Positions 1 to 11,833 of a DNA stretch of 64,000 nt are shown here, piece by piece. The first letter of the stretch is position 1, and each line of letters opens with the position of its first letter. The stretch is from contig NC_010694.1 in assembly GCF_000026185.1 (NCBI RefSeq), positions 62,001 to 126,000 on the forward strand, in the 5' to 3' direction. The notes beneath the pieces are model-generated. The model searched no databases. It had not been told where the DNA came from and was given only the letters and a program-made list of their open reading frames with translations. The position numbers and the translations under genes were made by a program. This DNA comes from Erwinia tasmaniensis Et1/99. Its GTDB lineage: Bacteria > Pseudomonadota > Gammaproteobacteria > Enterobacterales > Enterobacteriaceae.

Positions 1-862
1 AATCGTGGGCCAGATCCTCTTCTATCTCACGTACCACCCTCTGCTGGGCAGAAGTAGGGCGGAAAGGCAACGCGGCAAGCAGCCGATCGCTTAACTGATG
101 GCGGGGCGACATCGGCAACGCGTGATAGCGCTGGGCGCCGGCACGCACCGCCAGCATGCTGAGGTTATGCGCCAGCAATTCTTCCATAATCAGACGGCGC
201 TGCGCCGGGTGCGTTCCGCTGTCGAGATCGGCCAGTGCCATATCCGGCGGCGGGCGATGCAGGGTGCGCAGGGCATCCGACAGGCTGATCAAGCCCCGGC
301 TTAATTCCGGCGGCAGCAGTTCGGCAATCGCGCTGGTATCCAGCAGGCTTAATGCCTGCTCGGTCAGATTACGTAACGTTGCCTGGCGCACGCCTTCAGT
401 GGTTGAATAGACCGGCGTCAGCGTTTCCTGCAACTCGGTGACGCTGTGTTCACCCTGAACCTTATACTCAGGATGAATGATCTCGGCTCCGCGCTGCCCA
501 CGTTTAATCTCCCCGTAAGCGGTAACCTTGCGGCCCACGGCCAGGCTATTTTTCATTCCGGCATTGAAGTTAAAAAAACGCAGCGTCAGCGTGCCGGTGC
601 CATCGCCAATCTGACAGGTCAGCATACGACGGCGGCCGAATGAGATATCGCTGTGCAGCACTTCCCCCTCAACCGTGGCGTAAATCCCCGGAAGCAGGTC
701 GTTGATCGCGTAAAGCTGGGTACGATCTTCGTAGCGCATGGGCAGATGCAGCAGCAGATCTTGTACCGTGACCAGACCAAGCCTGGCCAGTTTCGCCGCC
801 TGGCTGGCTCCAACACCGGTCAGGGTATTAAGCGGCACGGCGTCCAGCAGGCGGCCCTGCAT
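1..862 (-). CDS. recG: ATP-dependent DNA helicase RecG (N-terminal part, cut by window edge)
   Basis: The first 287 codons of RecG read leftward and stay open to the window edge. RecG is the branched-DNA helicase that drives branch migration and fork reversal in recombinational repair. The visible part begins MQGRLLDAVPLNTLTGVG and covers the N-terminal wedge (OB-fold) domain that grips the junction, recognisable by LPMRYEDRTQLY near residue 45. The helicase motor motifs lie outside the window. The ATG (862-860) overlaps the trmH stop by one base (TAATG), so the two genes are probably translationally coupled in the spoT-trmH-recG order seen in E. coli. Confidence 0.95.
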   Translation of the reverse strand, partial: MQGRLLDAVPLNTLTGVGASQAAKLARLGLVTVQDLLLHLPMRYEDRTQLYAINDLLPGIYATVEGEVLHSDISFGRRRMLTCQIGDGTGTLTLRFFNFNAGMKNSLAVGRKVTAYGEIKRGQRGAEIIHPEYKVQGEHSVTELQETLTPVYSTTEGVRQATLRNLTEQALSLLDTSAIAELLPPELSRGLISLSDALRTLHRPPPDMALADLDSGTHPAQRRLIMEELLAHNLSMLAVRAGAQRYHALPMSPRHQLSDRLLAALPFRPTSAQQRVVREIEEDLAHD

Positions 863-1557
863 TATTTACGCGCCTTCGACTGCATGGCTGCCCACCATTC
901 GGGGGCGGCAACCACCTCACCGCGATCGTTAATTTCAGGATAGGGCAGCCCTTTGTGTTTCGCTACGCGAGCCAGCACCGGATAGCCGCCTTCAAATAAC
1001 AGTCGCTGCTGCTCGCTGTATTCCAGCGAGCTTTCTTCACGCAGGTACATACCGGCATTTTGCCGCTGGCGCTGGGCCTCATACAGGATGAGGGCAGAGG
1101 CTACGGAAACGTTCAGTGATTGCACCATGCCGATCATCGGAATAATGATGTCACGATCGGCCAACTCTAGCGCTTCCTGGGTAATGCCGGTTTTTTCCTG
1201 CCCCATCAGAATACAGGTTGGGCGGGTGTAATCGACTTCGCGGAAATCGACCGCTTTCTCAGAAAGATGGGTTGCCAGAATCTGCATATTCTGGCCTTTA
1301 AGACAGGAGACCGCGTCGGCAATTGAACGATGGGTTTTAACCTGAACCCAGCTGTTACTCCCGGCGGCAGAAGAGACCATCGTGCGCATGCGGCTACCCG
1401 GCCAGACGGCGTGAACTTCATGCACTCCGATGGCATCGGCGGTACGGATCACCGCAGAAACGTTATGAGGCTTGTGTACCTGCTCCATACAGACCGTTAA
1501 ATCGTGCTGGCGTGCGGCAAGCATGGCGCGGATACGGGCATAACGTTGAGCGTTCAT
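862..1557 (-). CDS. trmH: tRNA (guanosine(18)-2'-O)-methyltransferase TrmH (SpoU)
   Basis: This 231-residue SPOUT-class enzyme methylates the 2'-OH of G18 in the tRNA D-loop using S-adenosylmethionine. The sequence matches enterobacterial TrmH end to end. The N-terminal MEQVHKPHNVSAVIRTADAIG segment holds SPOUT motif 1 with its catalytic Arg. LMGQEKTGI and MIGMVQSLNVSVASALILYE form the deep-trefoil SAM knot. It lies between spoT (96 bp upstream) and recG (1-base overlap), as in E. coli, and is probably cotranscribed with them. Length and start agree with the family. Confidence 0.97.
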   Translation of the reverse strand: MNAQRYARIRAMLAARQHDLTVCMEQVHKPHNVSAVIRTADAIGVHEVHAVWPGSRMRTMVSSAAGSNSWVQVKTHRSIADAVSCLKGQNMQILATHLSEKAVDFREVDYTRPTCILMGQEKTGITQEALELADRDIIIPMIGMVQSLNVSVASALILYEAQRQRQNAGMYLREESSLEYSEQQRLLFEGGYPVLARVAKHKGLPYPEINDRGEVVAAPEWWAAMQSKARK

Positions 1558-1653
1558 GCGAAAACGGACTCCCTAAAATAAGTAAAAACGCCAGCGACCG
1601 AGCAACCGGTTATCGGGGGGAGGGCTGAGACAGGGATAGCCCTGTCTCATTCC

Positions 1654-3777
1654 TTAATTGCGGTTGCGGTGCACTTTTATCACATCCGGCATCACACGGA
1701 TTTTACGCATGATATTAGCCAGATGGACGCGATCGCGTGCGGTCAGACGGATAAATGCGCTGTAAACACGGCCATCTTTTTCTTCAGTATTCAGGCTCTG
1801 AATATTAGAAGCTGCGGTGTTAATCGCCGCCGTCAGATTGGCCAGCGCGCCCTGATGATTAAACATATCGACCTTGATTTCGGCAACAAACTCCTGTTCC
1901 GTTACCTTATCCCACTCGACCGCCATATATTTTTCCGGCTCTTTCTGATAGCCACGGATGTTACGGCAGGATTCGTGGTGCACCACCAGGCCTTTACCCG
2001 GACTGACGTGCGCGACAATCGGGTCGCCGGGGATCGGGCGGCAGCATTTGGCAAAGGTGATCAGTACTCCGTCTGCGCCCTTAATGGGCAGCTTACTGCG
2101 CGACTTACCGGGGCTGGCAGGGCCGACTGGCGGAACGTTTGGCTCATTCTGCTGCAGATTTTTTGCCACCACCACGCTCATGGCATTGCCCAGGCCGATT
2201 TCAGCTAACAGATCGTCAAGCGATGCCAGCTTCATACGCTCAAGCTCGTGCTGCACATTGGCTGCCGGGATCTCTGCCAGCTTGCGGCTGCCGCCAAGCG
2301 CATGGTTGAGCAGGCGTCGGCCGAGACTAACGGAATCATCACGCTTGAGGTTTTTTAATAGCTGACGGATTTTGGCTCGCGCTTTGGAACTGACGACAAA
2401 GTTCAGCCATGCTGCGTTCGGGCGGGCTCCCGGCGCGGTAATGATCTCTACCGTCTGGCCGCTGGTGAGCGCCTGCGACAGCGGATAAGGCTGTCGGTCG
2501 ACGCGCGCGCCTACACAGGCATGGCCAATGTCGGTATGAACCGCGTAGGCGAAGTCCACCGGTGTGGCCCCGGCGGGCAGTTCAACGATGCGCCCTTCAG
2601 GCGTGAAAACGTAAATTTCATCCGGGAAAAGGTCGGATTTGACGCTTTCGATAAATTCAAACGAACTTCCGGCGCTTTGCTGCAATTCCAGCAGGCTCTG
2701 CAACCAGCGTTGAGCGCGGATTTGCGCCGTGGTGCTGCTTTCGCCCTGTTCTTTATAAGCCCAGTGTGCCGCCACGCCCATTTCTGCCATTTGATCCATA
2801 TCTTCCGTACGGATCTGGACCTCTACCGGCACGCCGTGTGGGCCGATCATGGACGTATGCAATGACTGATAGCCGTTGGCTTTAGGGATCGCGATATAAT
2901 CTTTCACGCGGCCCGGACGCGGTTTATACAGGTTGTGCATCTGGCCGAGAACGCGGTAACAGGTATCCACATCACGCACGATCACCCGAAAAGCGTAAAT
3001 ATCCATAATTGAATGGAAGCGCTGCTCTTTCAGGTGCATTTTGCAGTAGATGGAGTAGAGATGTTTCTCACGGCCGCTGACGCGGCAGCCAATACCGGCT
3101 TCTTCAAGGCGACCGTCGATTTCCGAAAGGATTTTTTGAATCATCTCTTTACGGTTGCCACGGGCGGCTTTCACCACTTCTTTAATCACACGATAGCGGT
3201 TCGGATAAAGGGCTTCAAAGCCCAACTCTTCCAGCTCGGTTTTTAGGTGATGAATGCCCAGTCGATGTGCCAGAGGGCTGTAAATTTCCAGCGTTTCCAA
3301 CGCGATACGACGTTTTTTATCCGGACGCAGTGCGCCGAGGGTACGCATATTGTGCGTTCGGTCGGCCAGCTTGATCAGAATGACGCGGATATCTTGCACC
3401 ATCGCCATAATCATCTTGCGGAAGTTTTCTGCCTGGGCTTCTTTTTTATCGCGGAACTTCAGCTTATCGAGTTTAGAAACCCCTTCTACCAGTTCAGCAA
3501 CGGTCTGTCCGAACAGCTGTTCCATATCCTGATAGGTGGCGGGGGTGTCTTCGATAACATCGTGCAGCAGCGCAGCCATGAGCGTTTCATGGTCGAGCTT
3601 CATCTCCGCGAGGATACATGCTACGGCAACCGGATGGGTGATATAGGGCTCACCGCTGGAGCGTGTCTGTCCCTCGTGAGCATCACGTGCGACAAGATAA
3701 GCTTGCTTGAGGCGCTTTATCTGCTCCTCAGGCAAGTATTTTTCAATCAGTTGATTGAGACTTTCAAACAGGTACAA
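1654..3777 (-). CDS. spoT: Bifunctional (p)ppGpp synthetase/hydrolase SpoT
   Basis: SpoT (707 aa) makes and mainly degrades the alarmone (p)ppGpp, linking fatty-acid, carbon and iron stress to transcription. The HD hydrolase domain is intact, with LLHDVIEDTP (HDxxED) at about residues 71-79. This is the residue set that distinguishes SpoT from synthetase-only RelA. The synthetase domain follows (about 200-340), then a TGS domain (about 386-447, from FTPEGRIVELPAG), a Cys-rich conserved stretch with KCCRPIPGDPI, and a C-terminal ACT domain ending at KVHRNRN. It is 19 bp downstream of rpoZ, in the conserved gmk-rpoZ-spoT-trmH-recG order. Confidence 0.98.
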   Translation of the reverse strand: MYLFESLNQLIEKYLPEEQIKRLKQAYLVARDAHEGQTRSSGEPYITHPVAVACILAEMKLDHETLMAALLHDVIEDTPATYQDMEQLFGQTVAELVEGVSKLDKLKFRDKKEAQAENFRKMIMAMVQDIRVILIKLADRTHNMRTLGALRPDKKRRIALETLEIYSPLAHRLGIHHLKTELEELGFEALYPNRYRVIKEVVKAARGNRKEMIQKILSEIDGRLEEAGIGCRVSGREKHLYSIYCKMHLKEQRFHSIMDIYAFRVIVRDVDTCYRVLGQMHNLYKPRPGRVKDYIAIPKANGYQSLHTSMIGPHGVPVEVQIRTEDMDQMAEMGVAAHWAYKEQGESSTTAQIRAQRWLQSLLELQQSAGSSFEFIESVKSDLFPDEIYVFTPEGRIVELPAGATPVDFAYAVHTDIGHACVGARVDRQPYPLSQALTSGQTVEIITAPGARPNAAWLNFVVSSKARAKIRQLLKNLKRDDSVSLGRRLLNHALGGSRKLAEIPAANVQHELERMKLASLDDLLAEIGLGNAMSVVVAKNLQQNEPNVPPVGPASPGKSRSKLPIKGADGVLITFAKCCRPIPGDPIVAHVSPGKGLVVHHESCRNIRGYQKEPEKYMAVEWDKVTEQEFVAEIKVDMFNHQGALANLTAAINTAASNIQSLNTEEKDGRVYSAFIRLTARDRVHLANIMRKIRVMPDVIKVHRNRN

Positions 3778-3796
3778 GGCAGACCTTCACAGAGAA

Positions 3797-4072
3797 TTAA
3801 CGTCGGCCTTCAGCGATAGCGGTAACAGCCTGCAATTCTGCGGCTTCCTGCTCATGCTGTTCCTGGCGATCGCGCACGTCGAGGATCTGATTAGTAATCA
3901 GACCTTCTTCGATTTCACGCAGCGCAATAACGGTAGATTTATCGTTTTCTTCAGGAACCAGTGGATCTTTACCACCAACCTGCATCTGACGTGCGCGACG
4001 AGCTGCTACCAGAACCAGGTCAAAACGGTTACCAATTTTTTCTACTGCGTCCTGTACGGTTACGCGTGCCAT
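3797..4072 (-). CDS. rpoZ: DNA-directed RNA polymerase omega subunit
   Basis: The 91-residue omega subunit helps assemble the beta' subunit of RNA polymerase and forms part of the ppGpp site 1. The sequence starts [20 protein letters not shown] and matches enterobacterial omega across its length, including ARRARQMQ and the acidic C-terminal tail. A longer in-frame ORF begins at 4132, but the ATG at 4072 gives the family N-terminus and has a GGAG about 10 bases upstream, so it was chosen. It lies between gmk and spoT; together they place ppGpp target and ppGpp enzyme in one operon. Confidence 0.97.
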   Translation of the reverse strand: MARVTVQDAVEKIGNRFDLVLVAARRARQMQVGGKDPLVPEENDKSTVIALREIEEGLITNQILDVRDRQEQHEQEAAELQAVTAIAEGRR

Positions 4073-4128
4073 AAGTGTGATACTCCACGGGAGGTGACGA
4101 AAAGACTGGGCATCATACTGAGTTGTCC

Positions 4129-4857
<729 letters not shown>

Positions 4858-4993
4858 TCACTGAGTCACGCTACGCAAATATTTTTGTGCCGGATGATGT
4901 TTGCATAAAAAAGGCTGGAGCCGCTTTCAGTCATGCACTTTTGTCCCTCGCACCGTTCTTTCTACTGCGCTTTACTGCCTGACATCATCATGA

Positions 4994-7314
<2,321 letters not shown>

Positions 7315-7778
7315 AGCTAACTCCATAAAATCAGGCTGCAATCCTAAGGTGTTCCGCCAGGAACGGCGACCGAAATTTTGTGATGGTTGAATAAATGTTC
7401 CAGACGCGCATCCTCTGGTAGAAAAACATGCCTTCGGTAGAGGGGGCTGGAGAGTGGCCTGGTCACTTGGCCGTATTCGAATGATACGATGCGATAAAGT
7501 TGCGACAGAGTATCGGCGTCGAGCGGCTAATATTCCCGGATTGCCATTCTGATTAGATAATCTGAATGTATGTTAAAAATTCTATCAAGTTTTATAATAT
7601 AACTGGAATTATCATGGTTTATTCTGATTGTTTCTTCCGTTAATTATATTTCACCTGTTTCCATTCTGGTTTTTATATTTATTGCAAACCGCTTGCCATC
7701 CGATGCGGGACGGAATTAGTATATTTAACTCATTATTTATTTCTTCAGGCTAGTCATGATGAAGCATATGGAGGTTGT
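7315..7778. other. AT-rich intergenic region upstream of the RcsB-like regulator
   Basis: No gene was recognised in these 464 bases. From about 7550 the composition turns strongly AT-rich and stays so through the next gene, unlike the flanking housekeeping DNA. A TATAAT hexamer lies at 7593-7598, with a poor -35 match 17 bases upstream, and could serve the downstream regulator. A GGAGG Shine-Dalgarno occurs at 7770-7774, only four bases before that gene's ATG. Confidence 0.5.
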
Positions 7779-8423
7779 ATGTATAGCAGATTCACGGTGG
7801 CGGTTTCTGATGACCATCCACATATAATTCATTCACTGAAAATGCTTTTTTCAAAAAACGATCGGTTTACCCTTGCCACCGCAACAGTATGCGGTAAAGA
7901 TTTATTGGCTGTTCTTGCGTCGGAACAAACGGATATCGTTATCACTGATTTCTCTTTAAGCTCTAAACATTCAGCAATTGATGGTTTTGCTAAAATACGT
8001 GCCTTAAGCGGCCGTTTCCCGCTGGTCAGGATCGTCTTGCTAACGTCACAAAAAAATATAGCAATACTCAGTAAAACATGCGACTACGGGGTTAAGGCTA
8101 TCGTGAGTAAGTCAGATCCGGTGGAGGATACGGTCATTGCATGCCATCATGTGATGAGTCAAAATGATTATTATTTTTCATCCTCGCTGATCGACATTAA
8201 GAGTTATTTGTCAAAGAGTGGCGAAAAAGGAAATAGCCTTACCCCTAAAGAGTTGGAAGTGATTAGGTTGTTTTCAACCGGATACACGCTCTCAGAGATA
8301 GCACGGCGTCAGAATAGAACAATTAGTACCATTTCCACCCAGAAGTATAACGCTATGCGGCGTCTTGGCGTCTCTTCTAACGTCGAACTAATACGTTACG
8401 CATATGCGCAAGGCTTAATATGA
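7779..8423 (+). CDS. Orphan RcsB-like response regulator (REC + LuxR-type HTH)
   Basis: This 214-residue response regulator resembles RcsB most. Residues 1-125 form a receiver domain with the acidic pair D11-D12, phosphoacceptor D57 (in VITDFSL), a switch Ser/Thr in VLLTS and K111, so it should be phosphorylatable. The C-terminus (about 150-212) is a LuxR/FixJ helix-turn-helix (LTPKELEVIRLFSTGYTLSEI, with the RcsB-like RTISTISTQKYNAM). No histidine kinase is adjacent. RcsB is known to pair with auxiliary LuxR-type partners (RcsA, BglJ and others), so a role as RcsB paralogue or partner is an inference. The gene and its flanks are AT-rich, suggesting acquisition and H-NS-type silencing. Confidence 0.85.
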   Translation: MYSRFTVAVSDDHPHIIHSLKMLFSKNDRFTLATATVCGKDLLAVLASEQTDIVITDFSLSSKHSAIDGFAKIRALSGRFPLVRIVLLTSQKNIAILSKTCDYGVKAIVSKSDPVEDTVIACHHVMSQNDYYFSSSLIDIKSYLSKSGEKGNSLTPKELEVIRLFSTGYTLSEIARRQNRTISTISTQKYNAMRRLGVSSNVELIRYAYAQGLI

Positions 8424-8630
8424 ATCCGCTAAATTATGAACAACCCTTCAGTTTACTTGAATACTCAAACCATTAAAAAAATCTCACTGAGATAAAGTCA
8501 TATTAAAGTTAATAAAAGAGTAGATTCAAAAAACGTCTACGATATCTCTTGTCCGATTCTGCAATCCATATTTATCAATGTGATCAATGTCGTTCTGTAG
8601 CTAATATCCTGATTATAATCATATATTTTA

Positions 8631-8678
8631 CGTGTTAAGTCCGGTTTTGGCAGTACTGCCTGTTCCCGGATTAACGCG
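8631..8678. repeat. Cruciform-like nested inverted repeat
   Basis: The outer arms at 8631-8644 and 8666-8678 pair with one bulged G (8639) and one G-T wobble. The apex carries a perfect 12-bp palindrome, GGCAGTACTGCC (8649-8660). Function is unknown; candidates are a terminator, a small RNA fold or a protein-binding site. Confidence 0.6.
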
Positions 8679-8694
8679 AGATGTCCATTGCGGC

Positions 8695-8732
8695 GCTAAA
8701 ATCATGCCATACATTGGGGGCATGATTTTAGC
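8695..8732. repeat. Perfect 14-bp inverted repeat (hairpin) upstream of the MFS gene stop
   Basis: GCTAAAATCATGCC (8695-8708) and its exact complement (8719-8732) flank a 10-base loop. It lies between converging genes. No T-run follows on either strand, so a classical intrinsic terminator is not clear. Confidence 0.65.
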
Positions 8733-8769
8733 ACTTAGCATAAACAACCGATCGGAAACGGCACCAACG

Positions 8770-10131
8770 TTACAGTTTCTCCCATGCCTTTTTAAGGCCG
8801 GTTTCCTCGTCGGGATCCGCACCTTGCAGGATCGCGGCTTCTTCTTCTTCAGCAACAGGCTCGGTATCAAATGACGGCATGGTTTCCTCAATCATCTGCT
8901 CATCAAACGCCGGGTTAAGTGCCGGAGAAAGTGGCGAACTCATCAGGCTGTCTGGCATCGCGATATGAGGAACCGGAGCATCCTCGACAAACTGGGCCTC
9001 GTCTTTTTTAACCGCCCGGCTCAGAGCAACAATCAGCAGGCCGCACAGGGCAAAGAACGCATACAGCGTATTTCCTCCGAGAGGCTCAAGCAGCAACCCA
9101 ACTACCAGTGGGCCAATACTGGCACCTACGCCGAATGCCATCAGTAGACAGGCTGCCAGCGAAACGCGTCGTTCAGGTTCAATCAGGTCATTGGCCAGCG
9201 CAACGGCCAGCGGGTAGAGCGAGAACAGCAACATGCTGACGATAAATCCGAGGGCTAGTAACAGTGTGAAGCCAAGCTGTGTCAGTAGCGCCAGCGGAAG
9301 GGCGGCAACGGCCAGCATGACCGCATTCAGGCGCAGCAGGCGAGTTCGATTGTAACGGTCGGACAGCCAGCTTAGGGGAAACTGGGCAACCAGCCCGGCG
9401 AAAATGGCGATAGCCATAAACAGGCCGGTTTGCCCGGTGGTTAGCGCCTGCTGACTGGCATAGACCGGTGCCAGTCCATAGAAGGAGCCAACCGCCATGC
9501 CGATAGCCAATGTGGTCGCCAGAACTTTCGGGATAGCTCCAATAAAGTAGCGTAACTCCATCGGCGCCGGTGAAAGCTGGCGTGCATGGGTACGAGTGGT
9601 GAGTGCGATAGGCACCAGACATAGAGCAAAACAGAGCGCAATTAGGAGCAGCGTGCTGAGGCCGAGATCGGTTTGTAGCATGAGCACAACCTGCCCCAGC
9701 GACATCCCGAGATAGGTGGCGACCATATAACAGCCAAACACTTTCCCGCGCTGTTCAGACTCAGATTGATCGTTCAGCCAGCTCTCCAGCACCATGTACT
9801 GGCACATCATACACATGCCGATGATAAGCCGTAGCCCAATCCACGCGGGTATATATCCGGTCAACCCGTGCCCCAGAACGGCGGCGGTGATTATCCCTGC
9901 ACAGGAAACATAGGCACGAATATGGCCAACGCGCGCAATCAGAAAGTGGCCGACTTTTCCGCCAATCACCAGGCCGATATAGTTTGCGGCAATAATTGCG
10001 CCGATCAAAGCCCCTGACACGTGAGCTGATGTCAGACGCAGGGAAACATAGGTGGTTAGCAACCCGGACCCGAGCAGCATTAACAGCGTAGTGGTATAAA
10101 GCGGGAAGAACACACCTAACGTCTTATTCAC
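8770..10131 (-). CDS. MFS transporter, YcaD-like
   Basis: This 453-residue major facilitator superfamily protein has twelve predicted membrane helices and resembles the YcaD branch, with MVLESWLNDQSESEQRGKV after helix 4 and WLSDRYNRTRLLR in the central loop region. The substrate is unknown. It carries an unusually long acidic C-terminal tail of about 75 residues (many Glu/Asp, ending KKAWEKL), probably cytoplasmic; the E. coli YcaD sequence I recall has no such tail. The ATG at 10131 gives a natural first helix. It lies alone, convergent with the RcsB-like gene and in the same direction as yjdM. Composition is like the housekeeping genes, so it is probably not part of the island to the right. 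Confidence 0.85.
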   Translation of the reverse strand: MNKTLGVFFPLYTTTLLMLLGSGLLTTYVSLRLTSAHVSGALIGAIIAANYIGLVIGGKVGHFLIARVGHIRAYVSCAGIITAAVLGHGLTGYIPAWIGLRLIIGMCMMCQYMVLESWLNDQSESEQRGKVFGCYMVATYLGMSLGQVVLMLQTDLGLSTLLLIALCFALCLVPIALTTRTHARQLSPAPMELRYFIGAIPKVLATTLAIGMAVGSFYGLAPVYASQQALTTGQTGLFMAIAIFAGLVAQFPLSWLSDRYNRTRLLRLNAVMLAVAALPLALLTQLGFTLLLALGFIVSMLLFSLYPLAVALANDLIEPERRVSLAACLLMAFGVGASIGPLVVGLLLEPLGGNTLYAFFALCGLLIVALSRAVKKDEAQFVEDAPVPHIAMPDSLMSSPLSPALNPAFDEQMIEETMPSFDTEPVAEEEEAAILQGADPDEETGLKKAWEKL

Positions 10132-10296
10132 TCATCCTCCGGTTGTTGAGTCGGTCCGTTGAGCGCCGCACGCCCCTAAAACACAATGCACATGTTTTGT
10201 GATACTAGCAGCTATGGTCGGTAGGGCAAATGCTCATGGAAAGCAAGGCGAGAGATAAGAGTGGGATACCAGTAGCACGCTGGCTACTGGAGGGAA

Positions 10297-10635
10297 TCAG
10301 TTTTTTTTCACAAATTCAGATTTTAGCTTCATCGGGCCAAAGCCGTCGATTTTGCAATCGATATTGTGGTCGCCTTCTACCAGACGAATGCTTTTGACCT
10401 TGGTGCCGATTTTAAGCGGTGTAGAGCTGCCTTTAACTTTCAGATCTTTAATCACCGTCACGCTGTCACCATCTGCCAGCAGATTACCGTTGGCGTCTTT
10501 CACTACCAGGCTATCTTCAGCTGCGGCATCAGCACCTTCAGCCCAGACATGGCCACATTCCGGGCAGTTGAGCATGTCGCCATCCTGCCAGCTGTATTCG
10601 GAATGGCATTTCGGGCAGGGAGGTAAAGTTTGCAT
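10297..10635 (-). CDS. yjdM: YjdM/PhnA-type zinc-ribbon protein
   Basis: This 112-residue protein of the PhnA/YjdM family starts with a zinc ribbon ([25 protein letters not shown], CxxC...CxxC at residues 7-10 and about 24-27). An SH3-like KOW/PhnA domain follows (residues 45-112: [27 protein letters not shown]). The family was once linked to phosphonate use by gene position in E. coli, but its biochemical role is not established. It is a single-gene unit with its own upstream region and is the last recognisable ordinary gene before the yicC-like repeat at 10826. Confidence 0.93.
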   Translation of the reverse strand: MQTLPPCPKCHSEYSWQDGDMLNCPECGHVWAEGADAAAEDSLVVKDANGNLLADGDSVTVIKDLKVKGSSTPLKIGTKVKSIRLVEGDHNIDCKIDGFGPMKLKSEFVKKN

Positions 10636-11331
10636 GGGGGGTCCTTGTTTAAAGCCTTAATAAAGTAAGGGGATAGTTTACCCTGTGACGGGTCCGGTGC
10701 CTATGATAAAAACGGCGCCTGACGGCCAGCAGGGAAGACGGCTGGCCAGTAGCAGGAAGCTCATTGACCGAGCGAAGCGGGTTGAAGCCTGCACTCTGGG
10801 GGGGGGGGATGTCCCGTACGGGGCTGCTTATACGCAAAAAAAATCACGTCGTGCGGCGGGATGTATTGGTTTCTGCTGTTTGCATAGTGAGCAAATCGTT
10901 ATTTGATATTGAATTTGTTTATTGAGAAAGTGCGTTAATGCCTTTTGGGGCTAGAGAAGGTAGCAGTTTTGAGCGCAGACAGGACACAACGCGGTAACGG
11001 TTTAACCGACCGTATCGGAGTAAATATTGGATTTTACCTGCCCAGAATACTGAGTGAAGCACGGTAAATAACGGAAATCTGTCTGGATGAATACCCGACT
11101 AATCTGACACTGCAAGGATAACGGCTTATGGCTAAGAAACCGGACATTTTAAAAGGTTGTGGAACTAAAGCTGGGTTATTTAAAATGCTGTGACTTCAGC
11201 AGTATGAAAAAACGTCAAGGTTCCCTCTCATTACCTACACAACAAAAAAAACCAGCAGGCAAACCGATACTATTATTTATACGAAATAACCTATTGATAA
11301 ATTTGGTTAAAATAAAAAGGGAAGCGAATAC
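10636..11331. other. Intergenic region holding the left island boundary
   Basis: No convincing gene was found in these 696 bases. They contain a 7-bp inverted repeat (GGCCAGC, 10724-10730 with 10741-10747), a run of eleven G (10798-10808), and a degenerate copy of the yicC 3' end/terminator (10826-10910). Beyond that repeat lies AT-richer sequence with short open stretches (for example about 11010-11080 and a 21-codon ORF near 11127) that match nothing I recognise and may be eroded gene remains. Confidence 0.5.
10826..10910. repeat. Imperfect direct repeat of yicC 3' end: probable island attachment site (distal)
   Basis: This segment aligns with 16237-16323, the end of yicC and its terminator, with one 2-base gap. 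By hand count 67 of 85 aligned bases are identical, with exact blocks GGTTTCTGC, GTTTGC, AAATCGTT and GATATT. Similarity stops abruptly after GATATT. A broken integrase sits just inside the other copy, so the pair is best read as decayed attR/attL of an element inserted at the 3' end of yicC. Confidence 0.65.
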
Positions 11332-11754
11332 ATGCAAATTGAAATTAGTGCGAACATCACCGATTCCGACAGAGAAGAGCTTTTTTGCGGACTGGATGGT
11401 TACAACAGCCAGTTTATTGATACGCGTTTATGGGGACAGTTCGGCGTTTACAGCCGTAACACATCAGGCGCAATGGTAGGCGGTCTGCTTGCATCAAGGG
11501 AGGGACTGTGGGTCCGCATCGATTACTTATGGATCAGCGAAGAAGCCAGAGGTTCCGGTCTGGGAAGTATGCTTATGAAAGCGGCAGAGCAGGAAGGAAA
11601 ACGCACGGGATGCAGGCATGCTCTGGTTGATACTTTCAGCTTTCAGGCGCTGCCATTTTACGTGAAACAGGGCTATCAGCTTCAGATGAGCTTGCCTGAT
11701 TTTCCGGAGGAAGGGATCCAGAGGCACTACCTGACCAAACAGAATTTAATATAA
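11332..11754 (+). CDS. GNAT-family N-acetyltransferase
   Basis: A 140-residue single-domain GNAT protein, predicted to transfer an acetyl group from acetyl-CoA to an unknown amine. The acetyl-CoA binding loop is visible as [11 protein letters not shown] (Q/RxxGxG/A) at about residues 71-81, and [10 protein letters not shown] near residue 105 is the usual C-terminal helix-strand of the fold. A GGGAAG Shine-Dalgarno precedes the ATG. It is the first gene inside the probable yicC island, next to an AT-rich upstream region. No toxin-antitoxin partner (DUF1778-type) is visible beside it, so a metabolic or resistance role is as likely as any. Confidence 0.85.
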   Translation: MQIEISANITDSDREELFCGLDGYNSQFIDTRLWGQFGVYSRNTSGAMVGGLLASREGLWVRIDYLWISEEARGSGLGSMLMKAAEQEGKRTGCRHALVDTFSFQALPFYVKQGYQLQMSLPDFPEEGIQRHYLTKQNLI

Positions 11755-11833
11755 TAATTTTCGGCGCATCGTCTTTCCGCGCCGCTTTCAACTTTCCATA
11801 AAAGAGGGGGGAAGCCAGTGTCCAATATGAATT

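Larger units (their letters stand above)
8424..8769. other. Non-coding, highly structured intergenic region
   Basis: No protein-coding gene is supported here. The first 200 bases are AT-rich. A TATAAT hexamer lies at 8614-8619 (weak -35), so a transcript could start near 8626, directly before two consecutive strong secondary structures (8631-8678 and 8695-8732). The region separates the rightward regulator gene from the convergent MFS gene, so the structures may simply be bidirectional terminators. A small RNA is an alternative. Confidence 0.4.

Noticed and set aside
1669..3819. Long rightward ORFs opposite spoT
   Set aside because: These are antisense shadows of a conserved gene, common in GC-rich coding DNA.
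10920..11160. Possible eroded phage or integrase genes after the left repeat
   Set aside because: Short open stretches exist but none gives a recognisable domain in any frame.
11159..11479. Rightward 106-codon ORF overlapping the GNAT gene
   Set aside because: It overlaps a convincing GNAT gene in another frame and its product resembles no protein.
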